A stretch of DNA of 50,524 bases from Vitreoscilla sp. (GTDB lineage: Bacteria; Pseudomonadota; Gammaproteobacteria; Burkholderiales; Burkholderiaceae_C): the NCBI GenBank assembly GCA_018780145.1, contig JADMKA010000193.1, forward strand, positions 1-50,524, given 5' to 3'. The translations under genes and the position numbers were made by a program. Positions 1 to 7,376 of the stretch are shown one piece after another. The first letter of the stretch is position 1. Each line of letters opens with the position of its first letter. The notes beneath the pieces are model-generated. The model was not told the DNA's origin. It made no database searches and worked only from the letters and a program-made list of their open reading frames with translations.

Positions 1-2
1 CT

Positions 3-44
3 CCGGTTCGATCTTGCACCTTAACAAGGTGTCTTCGAAACCGG
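3..44. terminator. Long imperfect hairpin downstream of the XRE gene
   Basis: An inner perfect stem (CACCTT, loop AAC, AAGGTG, 17-31) is nested in an outer stem pairing 3-11 with 35-44, with one bulged A. It starts about 20 bp past the stop codon of the minus-strand XRE gene, so it may end that transcript. No clear U-tract follows, so a factor-independent terminator is only a possibility. Confidence 0.4.
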
Positions 45-64
45 CAGCAGCCCACATTATTGGT

Positions 65-373
65 TTACAGCGATAACACGGCCTGATCAGGGACAGGGGC
101 ATTCAGAAGCTCCAAGGCCGTTATCGCAAGCTGGCCGGCGAGTTCGCGGTTCAGGTGCCCAAGTTCACCGTCCTCGGCACCCAGAAAGAAAAGTATCTCT
201 ATCGGCATTAGCAACGCCGCAGCAACGCGCTGGAGCGTAGAAAGCGGAGGATCGCGCCGACCGCGCTCGAGCAGTGAAAGATAGGACACCGAGATGCCCG
301 CTCGCTTGGCCAGCGCTGCTTGCGACAGCTTCCGCTTCGACCTCGCGAGTTGGATGGCTTGTCCGATGTTCAT
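65..373 (-). CDS. XRE-family helix-turn-helix transcriptional regulator
   Basis: Small (102 aa) DNA-binding protein. Residues about 4-60 form a Cro/C1-type HTH: the stretch SQAALAKRAGISVSYLSLLE is the classical helix-turn-helix, followed by RGRRDPPLSTLQRVAAAL. The C-terminal 40 residues match no domain I recognise. A TTG lies four codons further upstream, but the ATG at 373 has AAGGA just ahead of it and is preferred. It lies downstream of a small ORF on the same strand (gap about 50 bp), probably in one transcript. Such pairs often control a mobile or stress module, but the target is not visible. Base composition is less GC-rich than the core genes further right, which hints at transfer. Confidence 0.85.
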   Translation of the reverse strand: MNIGQAIQLARSKRKLSQAALAKRAGISVSYLSLLERGRRDPPLSTLQRVAAALLMPIEILFFLGAEDGELGHLNRELAGQLAITALELLNAPVPDQAVLSL

Positions 374-424
374 GGATTCCTTCAAACGAAAACTAATAAT
401 GGGCTTGGGGTGCCCATGACGGCC

Positions 425-658
425 TCACAGCCAGTCGCGGACGTTCGTCGTAATGCTGACGACCGCGGCAACCGCCTGGAGGACACGAAGCTTCAGCCCT
501 TCAGCTTCCGCCGTGTTCTGGGGTTCGTCGCGAAGCTGTTTAAGCCCCGCAATCGCCCTGTCCAGTTCCTTCAATGCACCAATGTCGAGTTGGCTACTGC
601 AAACATCGCGGACCCTCGTCAGGTCGTTGATGACGTTCGTCAAAGTTTGTGTGTCCAT
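425..658 (-). CDS. Small hypothetical helical protein
   Basis: A 77-residue protein of unknown family, predicted to be almost entirely helical (MDTQTLTNVINDL onward, with heptad-like Leu/Val/Ile spacing). It has no signal peptide or cysteine motif. The frame stays open further upstream, but the ATG at 658 has a near-perfect Shine-Dalgarno (AAGGAGG, 5 nt spacing), which settles the start. It lies just upstream of the XRE gene on the same strand and is probably cotranscribed with it. The pairing suggests a small regulator-partner module, but there is no direct evidence of function. Confidence 0.6.
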   Translation of the reverse strand: MDTQTLTNVINDLTRVRDVCSSQLDIGALKELDRAIAGLKQLRDEPQNTAEAEGLKLRVLQAVAAVVSITTNVRDWL

Positions 659-1474
659 GCGGACCTCCTTACAGAGCAACATGCCCTGCTTCCCCCATTC
701 AAGGCAGCGCCGTAAAGGAGCCAACTCGACACCAACCAAGCCCACCACAGTTGCTCCGCTGCTGGCCATCCTTCCCCCACTGAGCACGAAGCCTGTCGGT
801 CTTCGCGCTTCGCGGGTGTCGGGTGCCCTGCTGGTCGTGGTTGGCTGAACCAACCGCGCCGCGTTACAAGCCACGCACACTGTCTTGCGTAGCGGACCTC
901 ACTTCATGAGGTCCTGATCACTGAGCCTTTGCCCTACGGGGTTAGGAATCACAAAACTTCTAGAACCGCAGCAGCGCGATAACGCGCCGCCGTGCATGCA
1001 TGATACGTACTATTTGTCTCGAATGTTGACTGTCAGTCCGTGTATGTGTAACAATATGAAACACACTCGCTCTGTAGGCTGCTGGGCGGCTCGGTGGATG
1101 CCGCACTTCACACAGCCTTGTCTTCCTTGAAGTGCCTGTTAGCGTGTGTCGGCTCCGCGGACGTGTTCCCGAGCTGTCGAGGGGCGGGTCTGGGTCGGCA
1201 GTGACCCGTCGAGGCCGACGAAGGGTGTCGCTGGCCCGCATCGCCCGGACGAGCTGGAACCAAGGTGCCGTCTGCTCGTCTCCGGACGGCAGGTTCTGAG
1301 GTACGCCGGTCTCTCGGCCGTACGGCCAGCCAAAGTCAGGCAACGGCGTCCGCCGACATCCGCCCACGAAATTTGGCCGACCGCAACCAGTCTTCAGCAG
1401 TCGCTCGGCCGACTGTGCCCTCCAACCACCCCTGTCCGACAGGGACCAGGACGAGAAGTCCCGTACCCCGCTTC
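659..1474. other. Non-coding, hairpin-rich tract of about 800 bp
   Basis: No frame here has a convincing start, ribosome site or protein family. Three perfect or near-perfect hairpins are present: 837-857, 894-914 (GGACCTCA, loop CTTCA) and 1103-1135 (GCACTTCA arms, 17-bp loop). Part of 990-1080 is AT-richer than its surroundings. The 1140-1450 stretch carries repeated GTCGGC/GCCGAC-type words. It looks like degraded accessory DNA. Confidence 0.5.
894..914. repeat. Perfect 8-bp stem hairpin
   Basis: GGACCTCA and TGAGGTCC flank a 5-nt loop (CTTCA). It lies in the non-coding tract upstream of the small ORF and could be a terminator or a structured leader. No T-run follows on either strand. Confidence 0.4.
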
Positions 1475-2146
1475 TCAGGCACCGAAGTACCTCCAGTTCC
1501 CCTCGGAGACTACCTCGGCCTTGCCGTCGGCCACCTTGATCGCGGTTTGGTCGTCGATGGCGTAGGCGGGGCCGCCGATGCGGGCCGCCCATTTCTCCGC
1601 GTTGGCCATCGTGTTCTCCGCGAAGCCCGGGTGGTCCAGGTGCGGGAAGATCGAGAAGCCGACGACCCCGAGCGTCAGGTCGTCTCCGGTGATGGGCGGT
1701 TTCGTTTCGACGAACTCGTCGCCCACGCGAGGTGTCATCACCATGCTTCCGGCGCTCAAGCCCACCCACACGGTTCGGTCCAGCGACGGCAACAGGGCCG
1801 CCAGCCCAGACTGCCGCATCCAGTGGCACAGATACAGGGCGTCGCCGCCCTCCACCAGCAAGACATCGGCATCGCGGACCCAGGGCACCCAGCGCGCTTC
1901 ACCGATGCTGGGCAGCGCGGTGAGTTCGAGCACGCCCAGTGATTTCCATCCCAGCTCGCACATGGGGCAGCCGGATTGGCCGGTGATGAACCGCCATGCA
2001 CCGCCGGGGCTGCCCTGCGGGTGCCCGTACAACGCGGTGGGGATGCACAGGGCGCTGGAGTCGGCGATGGGCTTGCCCAGGAGGCTGACCAGCGCTTCCA
2101 GGATGCTTGGGTTCTTGATGCCCGCGGAGGTCAGCAGGAGCTTCAC
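1475..2146 (-). CDS. Peptidase E-like (family S51) / class I glutamine amidotransferase-like protein
   Basis: A 223-aa cytoplasmic protein of the S51 dipeptidase E fold. The nucleophile elbow VGLSAGSMVM (about residues 127-136) carries the predicted catalytic serine. DVLLVEGGDALYL (about 94-106) is the strand-loop typical of the family, and FPHLDHPGF (about 168-176) contains the conserved His region. Family members hydrolyse Asp-X dipeptides or cyanophycin-type peptides; the substrate here cannot be read from the sequence. The start is GTG at 2146, overlapping the VOC gene stop by 4 nt (GTGA), so the two are translationally coupled. A sigma-54 activator is encoded just upstream on the same strand. 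Confidence 0.85.
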   Translation of the reverse strand: MKLLLTSAGIKNPSILEALVSLLGKPIADSSALCIPTALYGHPQGSPGGAWRFITGQSGCPMCELGWKSLGVLELTALPSIGEARWVPWVRDADVLLVEGGDALYLCHWMRQSGLAALLPSLDRTVWVGLSAGSMVMTPRVGDEFVETKPPITGDDLTLGVVGFSIFPHLDHPGFAENTMANAEKWAARIGGPAYAIDDQTAIKVADGKAEVVSEGNWRYFGA

Positions 2147-2574
2147 TGCGCCGTTCCCAGCTGCGGGTCAGTGGGATGAAGCTCCGCCGGCGCCATCCAG
2201 AATGCTCCCCACAGGTGCCCGTCGGGGTCGGCAAGGTCACGGGCGTACATGAAGCCCAGGTCCTGCATGGGGTTCACATCGGCTTGCCCGCCGTGGGCCG
2301 CGGCGGCGCGGTTCATCGCATCGACGGCGTCGCGGCTGTCCAAGGCCAGCGAGAGCATCACGGCGCTGGTGCCGGGCGGCGGGAGCGGCCGGTCCGTGAA
2401 GGTGCGCCACTTGGCGTGTGTGAGCAGCATCGCGTGGATCGCCTCGCTCCACACCATGCAGGCGGCCGTGTCGTCGCTGAACTGCGGGTTCTGCTGGAAG
2501 CCCAGCGCCTTGTAGAAGGCGATCGAGGCTTCGAGCTGGGTGACGGGGAGGCTGACGAAGATCATCCGGGGCAT
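2143..2574 (-). CDS. VOC-superfamily (glyoxalase/bleomycin resistance-like) protein
   Basis: A 143-aa single-domain vicinal oxygen chelate protein: MPRMIFVSLPVTQLEASIAF opens the first beta-alpha-beta unit, and a family-typical DPDGHLWG motif sits near residues 115-122. The family covers glyoxalases, dioxygenases and antibiotic-binding proteins, and this subgroup (predicted lactoylglutathione-lyase-like) has no defined substrate. The frame is open upstream, but the ATG at 2574 is preceded by AAGGAG and fits the domain start exactly. It is followed by the peptidase E gene with a 4-nt overlap. Confidence 0.85.
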   Translation of the reverse strand: MPRMIFVSLPVTQLEASIAFYKALGFQQNPQFSDDTAACMVWSEAIHAMLLTHAKWRTFTDRPLPPPGTSAVMLSLALDSRDAVDAMNRAAAAHGGQADVNPMQDLGFMYARDLADPDGHLWGAFWMAPAELHPTDPQLGTAQ

Positions 2575-2665
2575 GGCTTCTCCTTGGGAATCTGATGGCG
2601 GCGTCACGGGCCGGGGCGCCTCGCCAGAACGACGAACGGCCACCGCCTGAATCGACACCCGCTGC

Positions 2666-4159
2666 TCAACCCAGCTGCGCCAGCTTCTCGTACAGCGTCG
2701 CGCGTGCAATGCCCAGCATGCGGGCGGCGGCCACCTTGTTGCCGTTGGTGGCTTGCAGGGCGGCGCGGATCGCTTCGGTTTCCAGCTCGGCCACCGCACG
2801 GTGCAGGCGCTTGCCGTCGGGCGCCGCGTGGGGCATGCCGGCCTCCGGAGGCGCGGTGTTGGCGGCCGCCCCGGGCGATGCGGGCCGCGCCAGCGTCGGC
2901 AGGTTGGCCGCCGCCAGCACCAGGTCGTCGGTCATCAGGCAGGCCTGCTCCAGCACATTGCGCAGCTCGCGGATGTTGCCGGGCCAGCGTTGGGCGGACA
3001 GCAGCTCCAGCGCATCCGCGGTCAGGCTCTTGGGCGCGGCCAGCCCGGTGCGGCGGGCGATGTCGTCCAGCAGGTGGTCGGCCAGGGCGTCCATGTCCGA
3101 CAGGCGCTCGCGCAGGGGCGGCAGGCGGATGGGCAGCACATTGAGGCGGTAGTACAGGTCGGCGCGGAACTGGCCCGCCTCCACCATGGCCGCCAGGTCG
3201 CGGCTGGTGGCGGCGATGACGCGGGTGTCCAGCTTCTCGACCTTGTTGCTTCCCAGCGGCTCCACCTCCTGCTCCTGCAGCACGCGCAGCAGCTTGGCTT
3301 GCAGGGCCAGCGGCATGTCGCCGATCTCGTCCAGGAACAGGGTGCCGCCATCGGCCAGCTTGAACTTGCCGGGCCGGCCCTTGCGGTCTGCCCCCGTGTA
3401 GGCGCCGGGAGCCACGCCGAAGAACTCGGCCTCCAGCAGCGTCTCGGGCACGGCGGCGATGTTGACGCCGACGAACGGGCCGGCGGCGCGGTGGCTGCCG
3501 GCGTGGATGCCTTGCGCCATCAGCTCCTTGCCGGTGCCGGTCTCGCCCAGCAGCAGCACGGTGGAATCGGTGCCGGCCACGCGCCGGGCCAGGCGCTTGA
3601 CCTCCATCACCACCGGGCTGGTGCCGATGAAGCTGGCGATCGTGTACTTCGGCCGGCGCTGGGCGGCGAGCTCGCGGCGCGCGTCGTCCAGCTCGCGCTG
3701 CAGGCGGCTGAACTTGGCCATCAGCGGCTGCATCGTGCTCTCGCTGTGGTCGGGTGATTCGTTGAGCCAGACCATGCCGATGGCGCCGATGACCTGGCCG
3801 TCTTCGCCGCGCAGCGGCAGCCGGCTGACGAGGAAGGTGCCGGCCTTGTTGGTGAGCAGGTCCACCAGGATGGGCTGGCCGCTGTCGATGACCTGGTTCA
3901 TCAGGGTGTTGGGCACCACGTCTTCCACCAGGTGGCCGACGAAATCCTGCTCGCTGGCATAGCCCAGCGCCGGCAGGAAGTGCTTGTAGCCCTCGCTGAT
4001 CCAGACGATGCGGTGCTGCCGGTCCACCACCATCATGCCCAGCGCCGCCTGGGCAAAGGTGTCGAACATGCTGCGCGCGGCCAGGCGCAGGATCTCGCCG
4101 GCATCCTGGGGCAGGCGGTCGGTCGGGCCCGGTCGGGCGGTGAGGTTCGGTGCTGGCAT
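2666..4159 (-). CDS. Sigma-54-dependent transcriptional activator with PAS domain
   Basis: A 497-aa bacterial enhancer-binding protein. Residues about 35-140 form a PAS sensor; 170-440 form the AAA+ domain with Walker A GETGTGKE (about 205-212), the sigma-54 contact loop GAYTGA (about 252-257, Tyr replacing the usual Phe) and Walker B LFLDEIGD (about 274-281). The C-terminal 40 residues form a Fis-type HTH (NKVAAARMLGIARATLYEKL). There is no response-receiver domain, so it probably senses a small ligand or redox state through PAS. The frame is open to 4270, but the ATG at 4159 has AGGGAG upstream. It may control the VOC/peptidase E pair downstream (gap 91 bp). It is divergent from lepB. Confidence 0.9.
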   Translation of the reverse strand: MPAPNLTARPGPTDRLPQDAGEILRLAARSMFDTFAQAALGMMVVDRQHRIVWISEGYKHFLPALGYASEQDFVGHLVEDVVPNTLMNQVIDSGQPILVDLLTNKAGTFLVSRLPLRGEDGQVIGAIGMVWLNESPDHSESTMQPLMAKFSRLQRELDDARRELAAQRRPKYTIASFIGTSPVVMEVKRLARRVAGTDSTVLLLGETGTGKELMAQGIHAGSHRAAGPFVGVNIAAVPETLLEAEFFGVAPGAYTGADRKGRPGKFKLADGGTLFLDEIGDMPLALQAKLLRVLQEQEVEPLGSNKVEKLDTRVIAATSRDLAAMVEAGQFRADLYYRLNVLPIRLPPLRERLSDMDALADHLLDDIARRTGLAAPKSLTADALELLSAQRWPGNIRELRNVLEQACLMTDDLVLAAANLPTLARPASPGAAANTAPPEAGMPHAAPDGKRLHRAVAELETEAIRAALQATNGNKVAAARMLGIARATLYEKLAQLG

Positions 4160-4220
4160 CGGGGCTCCCTGGGCGCGTGGCCAATGTAGCGCCCCGGGCC
4201 CAGGCCGGTCAGCGCAAAAT

Positions 4221-4255
4221 CCCGGGTGCGCGGCAGGGAACTTTGCCGCCCCGGG
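4221..4255. promoter_or_regulatory. Nested inverted repeat between divergent genes
   Basis: GCGGCA and TGCCGC (4230-4235, 4244-4249) enclose GGGAACTT, and an outer CCCGGG pair (4221-4226, 4250-4255) extends the structure. It lies between the divergent sigma-54 activator and lepB starts, so it could be an operator or a structured leader of lepB. Confidence 0.4.
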
Positions 4256-4297
4256 CGAGCCGAACGGCACCGCCCTTCACTGCAGACCGAGGTCACC

Positions 4298-4981
4298 ATG
4301 CTGCTATCGACGTGGACACAATGGCTCAAGGAGAACCGCGGTTTCGTGGTGTTCATGCTCTGCTTCGGCGTCTACCGCACCGCCGTGGCGGATTGGAACC
4401 CCATCCCCTCCGGCTCGATGCGGCCCACCATCCTGGAGGGCGATGTGGTGTTCGTGGACCGGCTGGCCTACGACGTCAAGCTGCCCCTCACCGACATTTC
4501 GGTGGCCCGGCTGGGCGAGCCGCAGCGGGGCGACGTGGTCACCTTCAGCTCGCCGGTGGACGGCACCCGCCTGATCAAGCGCCTGGTGGCCGTGCCGGGG
4601 GATGTGGTGGAGGTGCGCCACGGCGTGCTGCTGATCAACGGCGTGGCCGCGGAATACAGCGACACCACCGAGCTGGCCGAGCATGTGGCTGAAGGCGTGG
4701 TGCTGCCCGCGCATCGCAGCACCGAGCACGTGGCCGGCAGCAGCCGCACGGTGCAGTTCCTCAGCGGCGTGGGCGCGCAGCGCAGCTTCGGCCCGGTCAC
4801 CGTGCCGGCGGACCATTTCTTCATGCTGGGCGACAACCGCGACAACAGCGAGGATTCGCGCTACATCGGCTTCGTGCCGCGCCACCTGCTCATCGGCCAG
4901 GCCAACCGCATCCTGGTGTCGGCCGACATCACCGACCGCTGGCAGCCGCGCTTCGAGCGCATGGTCTCGCGCATCCGCTGA
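4298..4981 (+). CDS. lepB: Signal peptidase I
   Basis: A 227-aa membrane-bound serine protease (family S26) that removes signal peptides from exported proteins. One N-terminal transmembrane segment lies at about residues 16-30. The catalytic Ser is in PSGSMRPT (about Ser40) and the general-base Lys in LIKRLVAVPGD (about Lys94); the GDNRDNSEDSR box is complete. It is shorter at the N terminus than E. coli LepB, which has two transmembrane segments. The start is ATG 4298 with GAGGT upstream. Because the essential lepB usually sits beside lepA and rnc, this isolated copy may be a second paralogue. Confidence 0.93.
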   Translation: MLLSTWTQWLKENRGFVVFMLCFGVYRTAVADWNPIPSGSMRPTILEGDVVFVDRLAYDVKLPLTDISVARLGEPQRGDVVTFSSPVDGTRLIKRLVAVPGDVVEVRHGVLLINGVAAEYSDTTELAEHVAEGVVLPAHRSTEHVAGSSRTVQFLSGVGAQRSFGPVTVPADHFFMLGDNRDNSEDSRYIGFVPRHLLIGQANRILVSADITDRWQPRFERMVSRIR

Positions 4982-4986
4982 GCGAG

Positions 4987-5412
4987 GTGCCGGTGAGCCC
5001 CGCGCCGACGCCCGGCTACTCCGGAACGCCGCTGGCCCGCAAGCTGGGCCTGAAACCCGGCATGGCGGTGCATGTGGCAGCCGAGCCCGAGGGCTATCGG
5101 GATTGGTTGGCTCCACTGCCTGCCGCGCTGCGCTTTCAGCCACGGCTTTCTGCCGATATCGCCCTGGTGCACTGGTTCGGCGACAGCCGAGCCGGGCTCG
5201 CCCTGGCGCTGCGCCGCTGCCGCGACACGCTGGCGCCGGATGCGGTGCTGTGGGTCTCCTGGCCCAAGAAGGCCAGCAAGGTGCCCACCGACATCACCGA
5301 GGATGTGATCCGCGAGCTGGCCCTGCCGATGGGCTGGGTGGATGTGAAGGTCTGCGCGGTCAGCGAGGTATGGTCTGGCCTGAAACTGGTGGTTCGGAAG
5401 GAGTTGCGCTGA
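4987..5412 (+). CDS. DUF3052 family protein
   Basis: A 141-aa cytoplasmic protein. It opens with the family-typical GYSGTPLARKLGLKPGM, followed by DIALVHWF and VLWVSWPKKASKVPTDITED, and ends in a beta hairpin (WSGLKLVVRKEL). DUF3052 proteins have a Rossmann-like fold of unknown function, widespread in actinobacteria and Burkholderiales. It starts at GTG 4987, 5 bp after lepB, and its stop overlaps the next ATG (TGATG), so the three genes look cotranscribed. Confidence 0.85.
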   Translation: MPVSPAPTPGYSGTPLARKLGLKPGMAVHVAAEPEGYRDWLAPLPAALRFQPRLSADIALVHWFGDSRAGLALALRRCRDTLAPDAVLWVSWPKKASKVPTDITEDVIRELALPMGWVDVKVCAVSEVWSGLKLVVRKELR

Positions 5413-5801
5413 TGCCGTTGGCCAAGATCGAGACCCGCCGCCCCCACCCGCCCGAGGTGGTGCAGGCGCTGATGAACGCGGTGTACGAGAGTTTTCGCGA
5501 GGCGCTGAAGGTGCCCGAAGGGGACCGCCAGATCCGCTATGTGGAGCACCGGCCGGAGCACTTCATGGTGCCGCCCGGCAAGACCGAGAACGCCACGCTG
5601 GTGGAGATCACGATGTTCCCCGGCCGCTCGCTGGCGGCCAAGCGGGCGCTGTATGGCGGCATCGTGCGGCGCTTCGCGGCACTGGGCATACCGCCGACCG
5701 AGGTGTTGATCATCCTCAACGAGCCGGCGCTGGACAACTGGGGCCTGCGGGGCGGCGTGCCGGCCAGCGAGCTGGAGCTGGGTTTCAAGCTCGACGTGTA
5801 G
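5412..5801 (+). CDS. Tautomerase family protein
   Basis: A 129-aa member of the tautomerase/MIF superfamily. The second residue is Pro (MPLAKIETR), which after Met removal would give the N-terminal catalytic proline. The double beta-alpha-beta pattern is visible in ALMNAVYESFREALKVPEG and VEITMFPGRSLAAKRALYGG. Known relatives carry out keto-enol tautomerisation or dehalogenation of small acids; the substrate is unknown. Translational coupling with the DUF3052 gene (TGATG) supports the start. Confidence 0.85.
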   Translation: MPLAKIETRRPHPPEVVQALMNAVYESFREALKVPEGDRQIRYVEHRPEHFMVPPGKTENATLVEITMFPGRSLAAKRALYGGIVRRFAALGIPPTEVLIILNEPALDNWGLRGGVPASELELGFKLDV

Positions 5802-5906
5802 CCGCGCCGCCACGCTGCGAATCGGGATTGCGCGGCCGCTGCCTTTGGGATTCCAATGGTTCATCCGCCCGGTGATGCGCCAGGGCCGGTGAGCAGGAGG
5901 ACCCCC

Positions 5907-6527
5907 ATGAAGCACTGGATCCGGACCACGCTGGCGGCGGCAGCCTGTGTGCTGCCCTTGGGCGCGGAGGCGTCGCTGGTGAAGTTCGCCGTCCAAGGCG
6001 TGGTGACCTTCAGCGGCACCTTTCCGGATGGCAGCACGGTCCCGTTGGGCACGCCGTTCACGGGCTCGTACACCTACGAGTCCGACACACCCGCCGACCT
6101 GTGGGACCGGCGCGAGGGCGGCTCCGGCATCGCGCAGTACCCCATCCCCAAGCCGTACCACTTCCGCCTGCTCGTGGGAGATCACCGGGTGCGGGCCGAG
6201 GGCTTCCGCGTGCACCTCTACAACAACCTGAACCAGCCGTTCGGCGACGAGTACGACGTGCGCTCCACCGCCGGGGCCTGGCTGGACGGCACCTGGCACC
6301 CGGGCGCCGGGTTCGAACTGTCGTTCGTCAGCGAGTCTGGCCATCTGGACGCGCTGCGATCGCTGAAGCTGCCCAAGCGCCTGAACCTGCCGGCCTTCGA
6401 CGCCTTCCGCACCGGCTACGTGGCCGGCCCGGATGGCCTGCCGCTGCTGCTGCTGGACGTGAAGGGCATCCGCGCGCATGTCTGCACCACCGCGCTGCCC
6501 GGCACCGACGATTGCGCCGACGAGTAG
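5907..6527 (+). CDS. Secreted hypothetical protein
   Basis: A 206-aa exported protein of unknown function. A Sec signal peptide is clear (MKHWIRTTLAAAACVLPLGA, cleavage after GAEA). The mature part starts with a beta-rich stretch (VKFAVQGVVTFSGTFPDGS, then GTPFTGSYTYESDTPAD), which resembles the N-terminal half of PEP-CTERM exosortase substrates, but no PEP-CTERM anchor is present. Two Cys near the C terminus (CTTALPGTDDC) could form a disulfide. The ATG at 5907 has a strong AGGAGG, whereas the longer upstream frame does not. Confidence 0.65.
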   Translation: MKHWIRTTLAAAACVLPLGAEASLVKFAVQGVVTFSGTFPDGSTVPLGTPFTGSYTYESDTPADLWDRREGGSGIAQYPIPKPYHFRLLVGDHRVRAEGFRVHLYNNLNQPFGDEYDVRSTAGAWLDGTWHPGAGFELSFVSESGHLDALRSLKLPKRLNLPAFDAFRTGYVAGPDGLPLLLLDVKGIRAHVCTTALPGTDDCADE

Positions 6528-6533
6528 CTGCCA

Positions 6534-6548
6534 GCGGCGTGACGCCGC
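6534..6548 (+). terminator. Hairpin just after the secreted protein gene
   Basis: GCGGCG-TGA-CGCCGC forms a 6-bp GC stem starting 7 nt after the stop codon. The position fits a terminator, but no T-run follows. Confidence 0.4.
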
Positions 6549-6689
6549 GTTGACAACGGCCCCGCGGGTTGCAGGGCCACCACGCCGCCGTGCACTTCCG
6601 CCCGCGCAGGGTCAATCCCTGCTTGCGTTGCGCTCCCCCGGCCTCAAGAATCGCGCCGGCCTTGAGCCATGTCTAGCGAGGAGATCACT

Positions 6690-7376
6690 ATGAAAGCATA
6701 TGGCGCCGAGTTCTTCGGCACGTTCTGGTTGGTGTTGGGCGGCTGCGGCAGCGCGGTGCTGGCGGCGGCGTTCCCGGGGGTGGGCATTGGCCTGCACGGC
6801 GTGTCGCTGGCCTTCGGCCTGACGGTGCTGACGATGGCCTATTCCATCGGCCACATCTCGGGTTGCCACCTGAACCCGGCGGTCTCCATCGGCCTGTGGG
6901 CCGGCGGCCGCTTCCCGGCGGGCAAGCTGCTGCCCTACATCGTGAGCCAGGTGCTGGGCGCGGTGGCGGCGGGCGGGGTGCTGTACCTCATTGCCAGCGG
7001 CAAGCAGGGCTTCGACGTGGCCGGCGGCTTCGCCTCCAACGGCTACGGTGAACACTCGCCTGGCCAGTACACCTTCGTCGCGGCGCTGGTCTGCGAGGTG
7101 GTGATGACGGCCTTCTTCCTGATCGTCATACTCGGCGCGACCGACAAGCGGGCCCCGGCCGGCTTCGCGCCCATCGCCATCGGCCTGGCGCTGACGCTGA
7201 TCCACCTGATCAGCATCCCGGTCACCAACACCTCGGTGAACCCGGCCCGCTCGACCGGCGTGGCGCTGTTCGTCGGCGGCTGGGCGGTGGAGCAGCTCTG
7301 GCTGTTCTGGGTCGCCCCGATCATCGGCGCGATCGTCGGCGCCAAGGTCTACGGCTTCATCGGCTCGGAAGACTGA
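6690..7376 (+). CDS. aqpZ: Aquaporin Z
   Basis: A 228-aa inner-membrane water channel of the MIP family. Six transmembrane helices and both NPA half-helices are present: HLNPAVS (about residue 67) and SVNPARS (about residue 182), the latter with the selectivity-filter Arg. The narrow AqpZ type is suggested by [15 protein letters not shown] and the short loops. The frame opens 7 codons earlier, but GAGGAG fits the ATG at 6690. Its 3' end overlaps the convergent yjjJ gene by 20 bp. Confidence 0.95.
   Translation: MKAYGAEFFGTFWLVLGGCGSAVLAAAFPGVGIGLHGVSLAFGLTVLTMAYSIGHISGCHLNPAVSIGLWAGGRFPAGKLLPYIVSQVLGAVAAGGVLYLIASGKQGFDVAGGFASNGYGEHSPGQYTFVAALVCEVVMTAFFLIVILGATDKRAPAGFAPIAIGLALTLIHLISIPVTNTSVNPARSTGVALFVGGWAVEQLWLFWVAPIIGAIVGAKVYGFIGSED

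Noticed and set aside
1138-1145. GTTAGCG near a hairpin as a second attC site
   Set aside because: It does not fit GTTRRRY and no matching RYYYAAC box lies at the expected distance.
960-1829. 289-codon minus-strand open frame
   Set aside because: It overlaps the real peptidase E gene in another frame and is Arg/Pro/Gly-rich without any family match.
4231-4246. Sigma-54 promoter-like sequence (GGCAG ... TTTGC) before lepB
   Set aside because: The GG and GC elements are 11 nt apart instead of the required 10, and the stretch is better explained by the inverted repeat at 4221-4255.
6550-6555. Perfect TTGACA -35 box upstream of aqpZ
   Set aside because: No acceptable -10 element occurs 16-18 bp downstream in this very GC-rich stretch.
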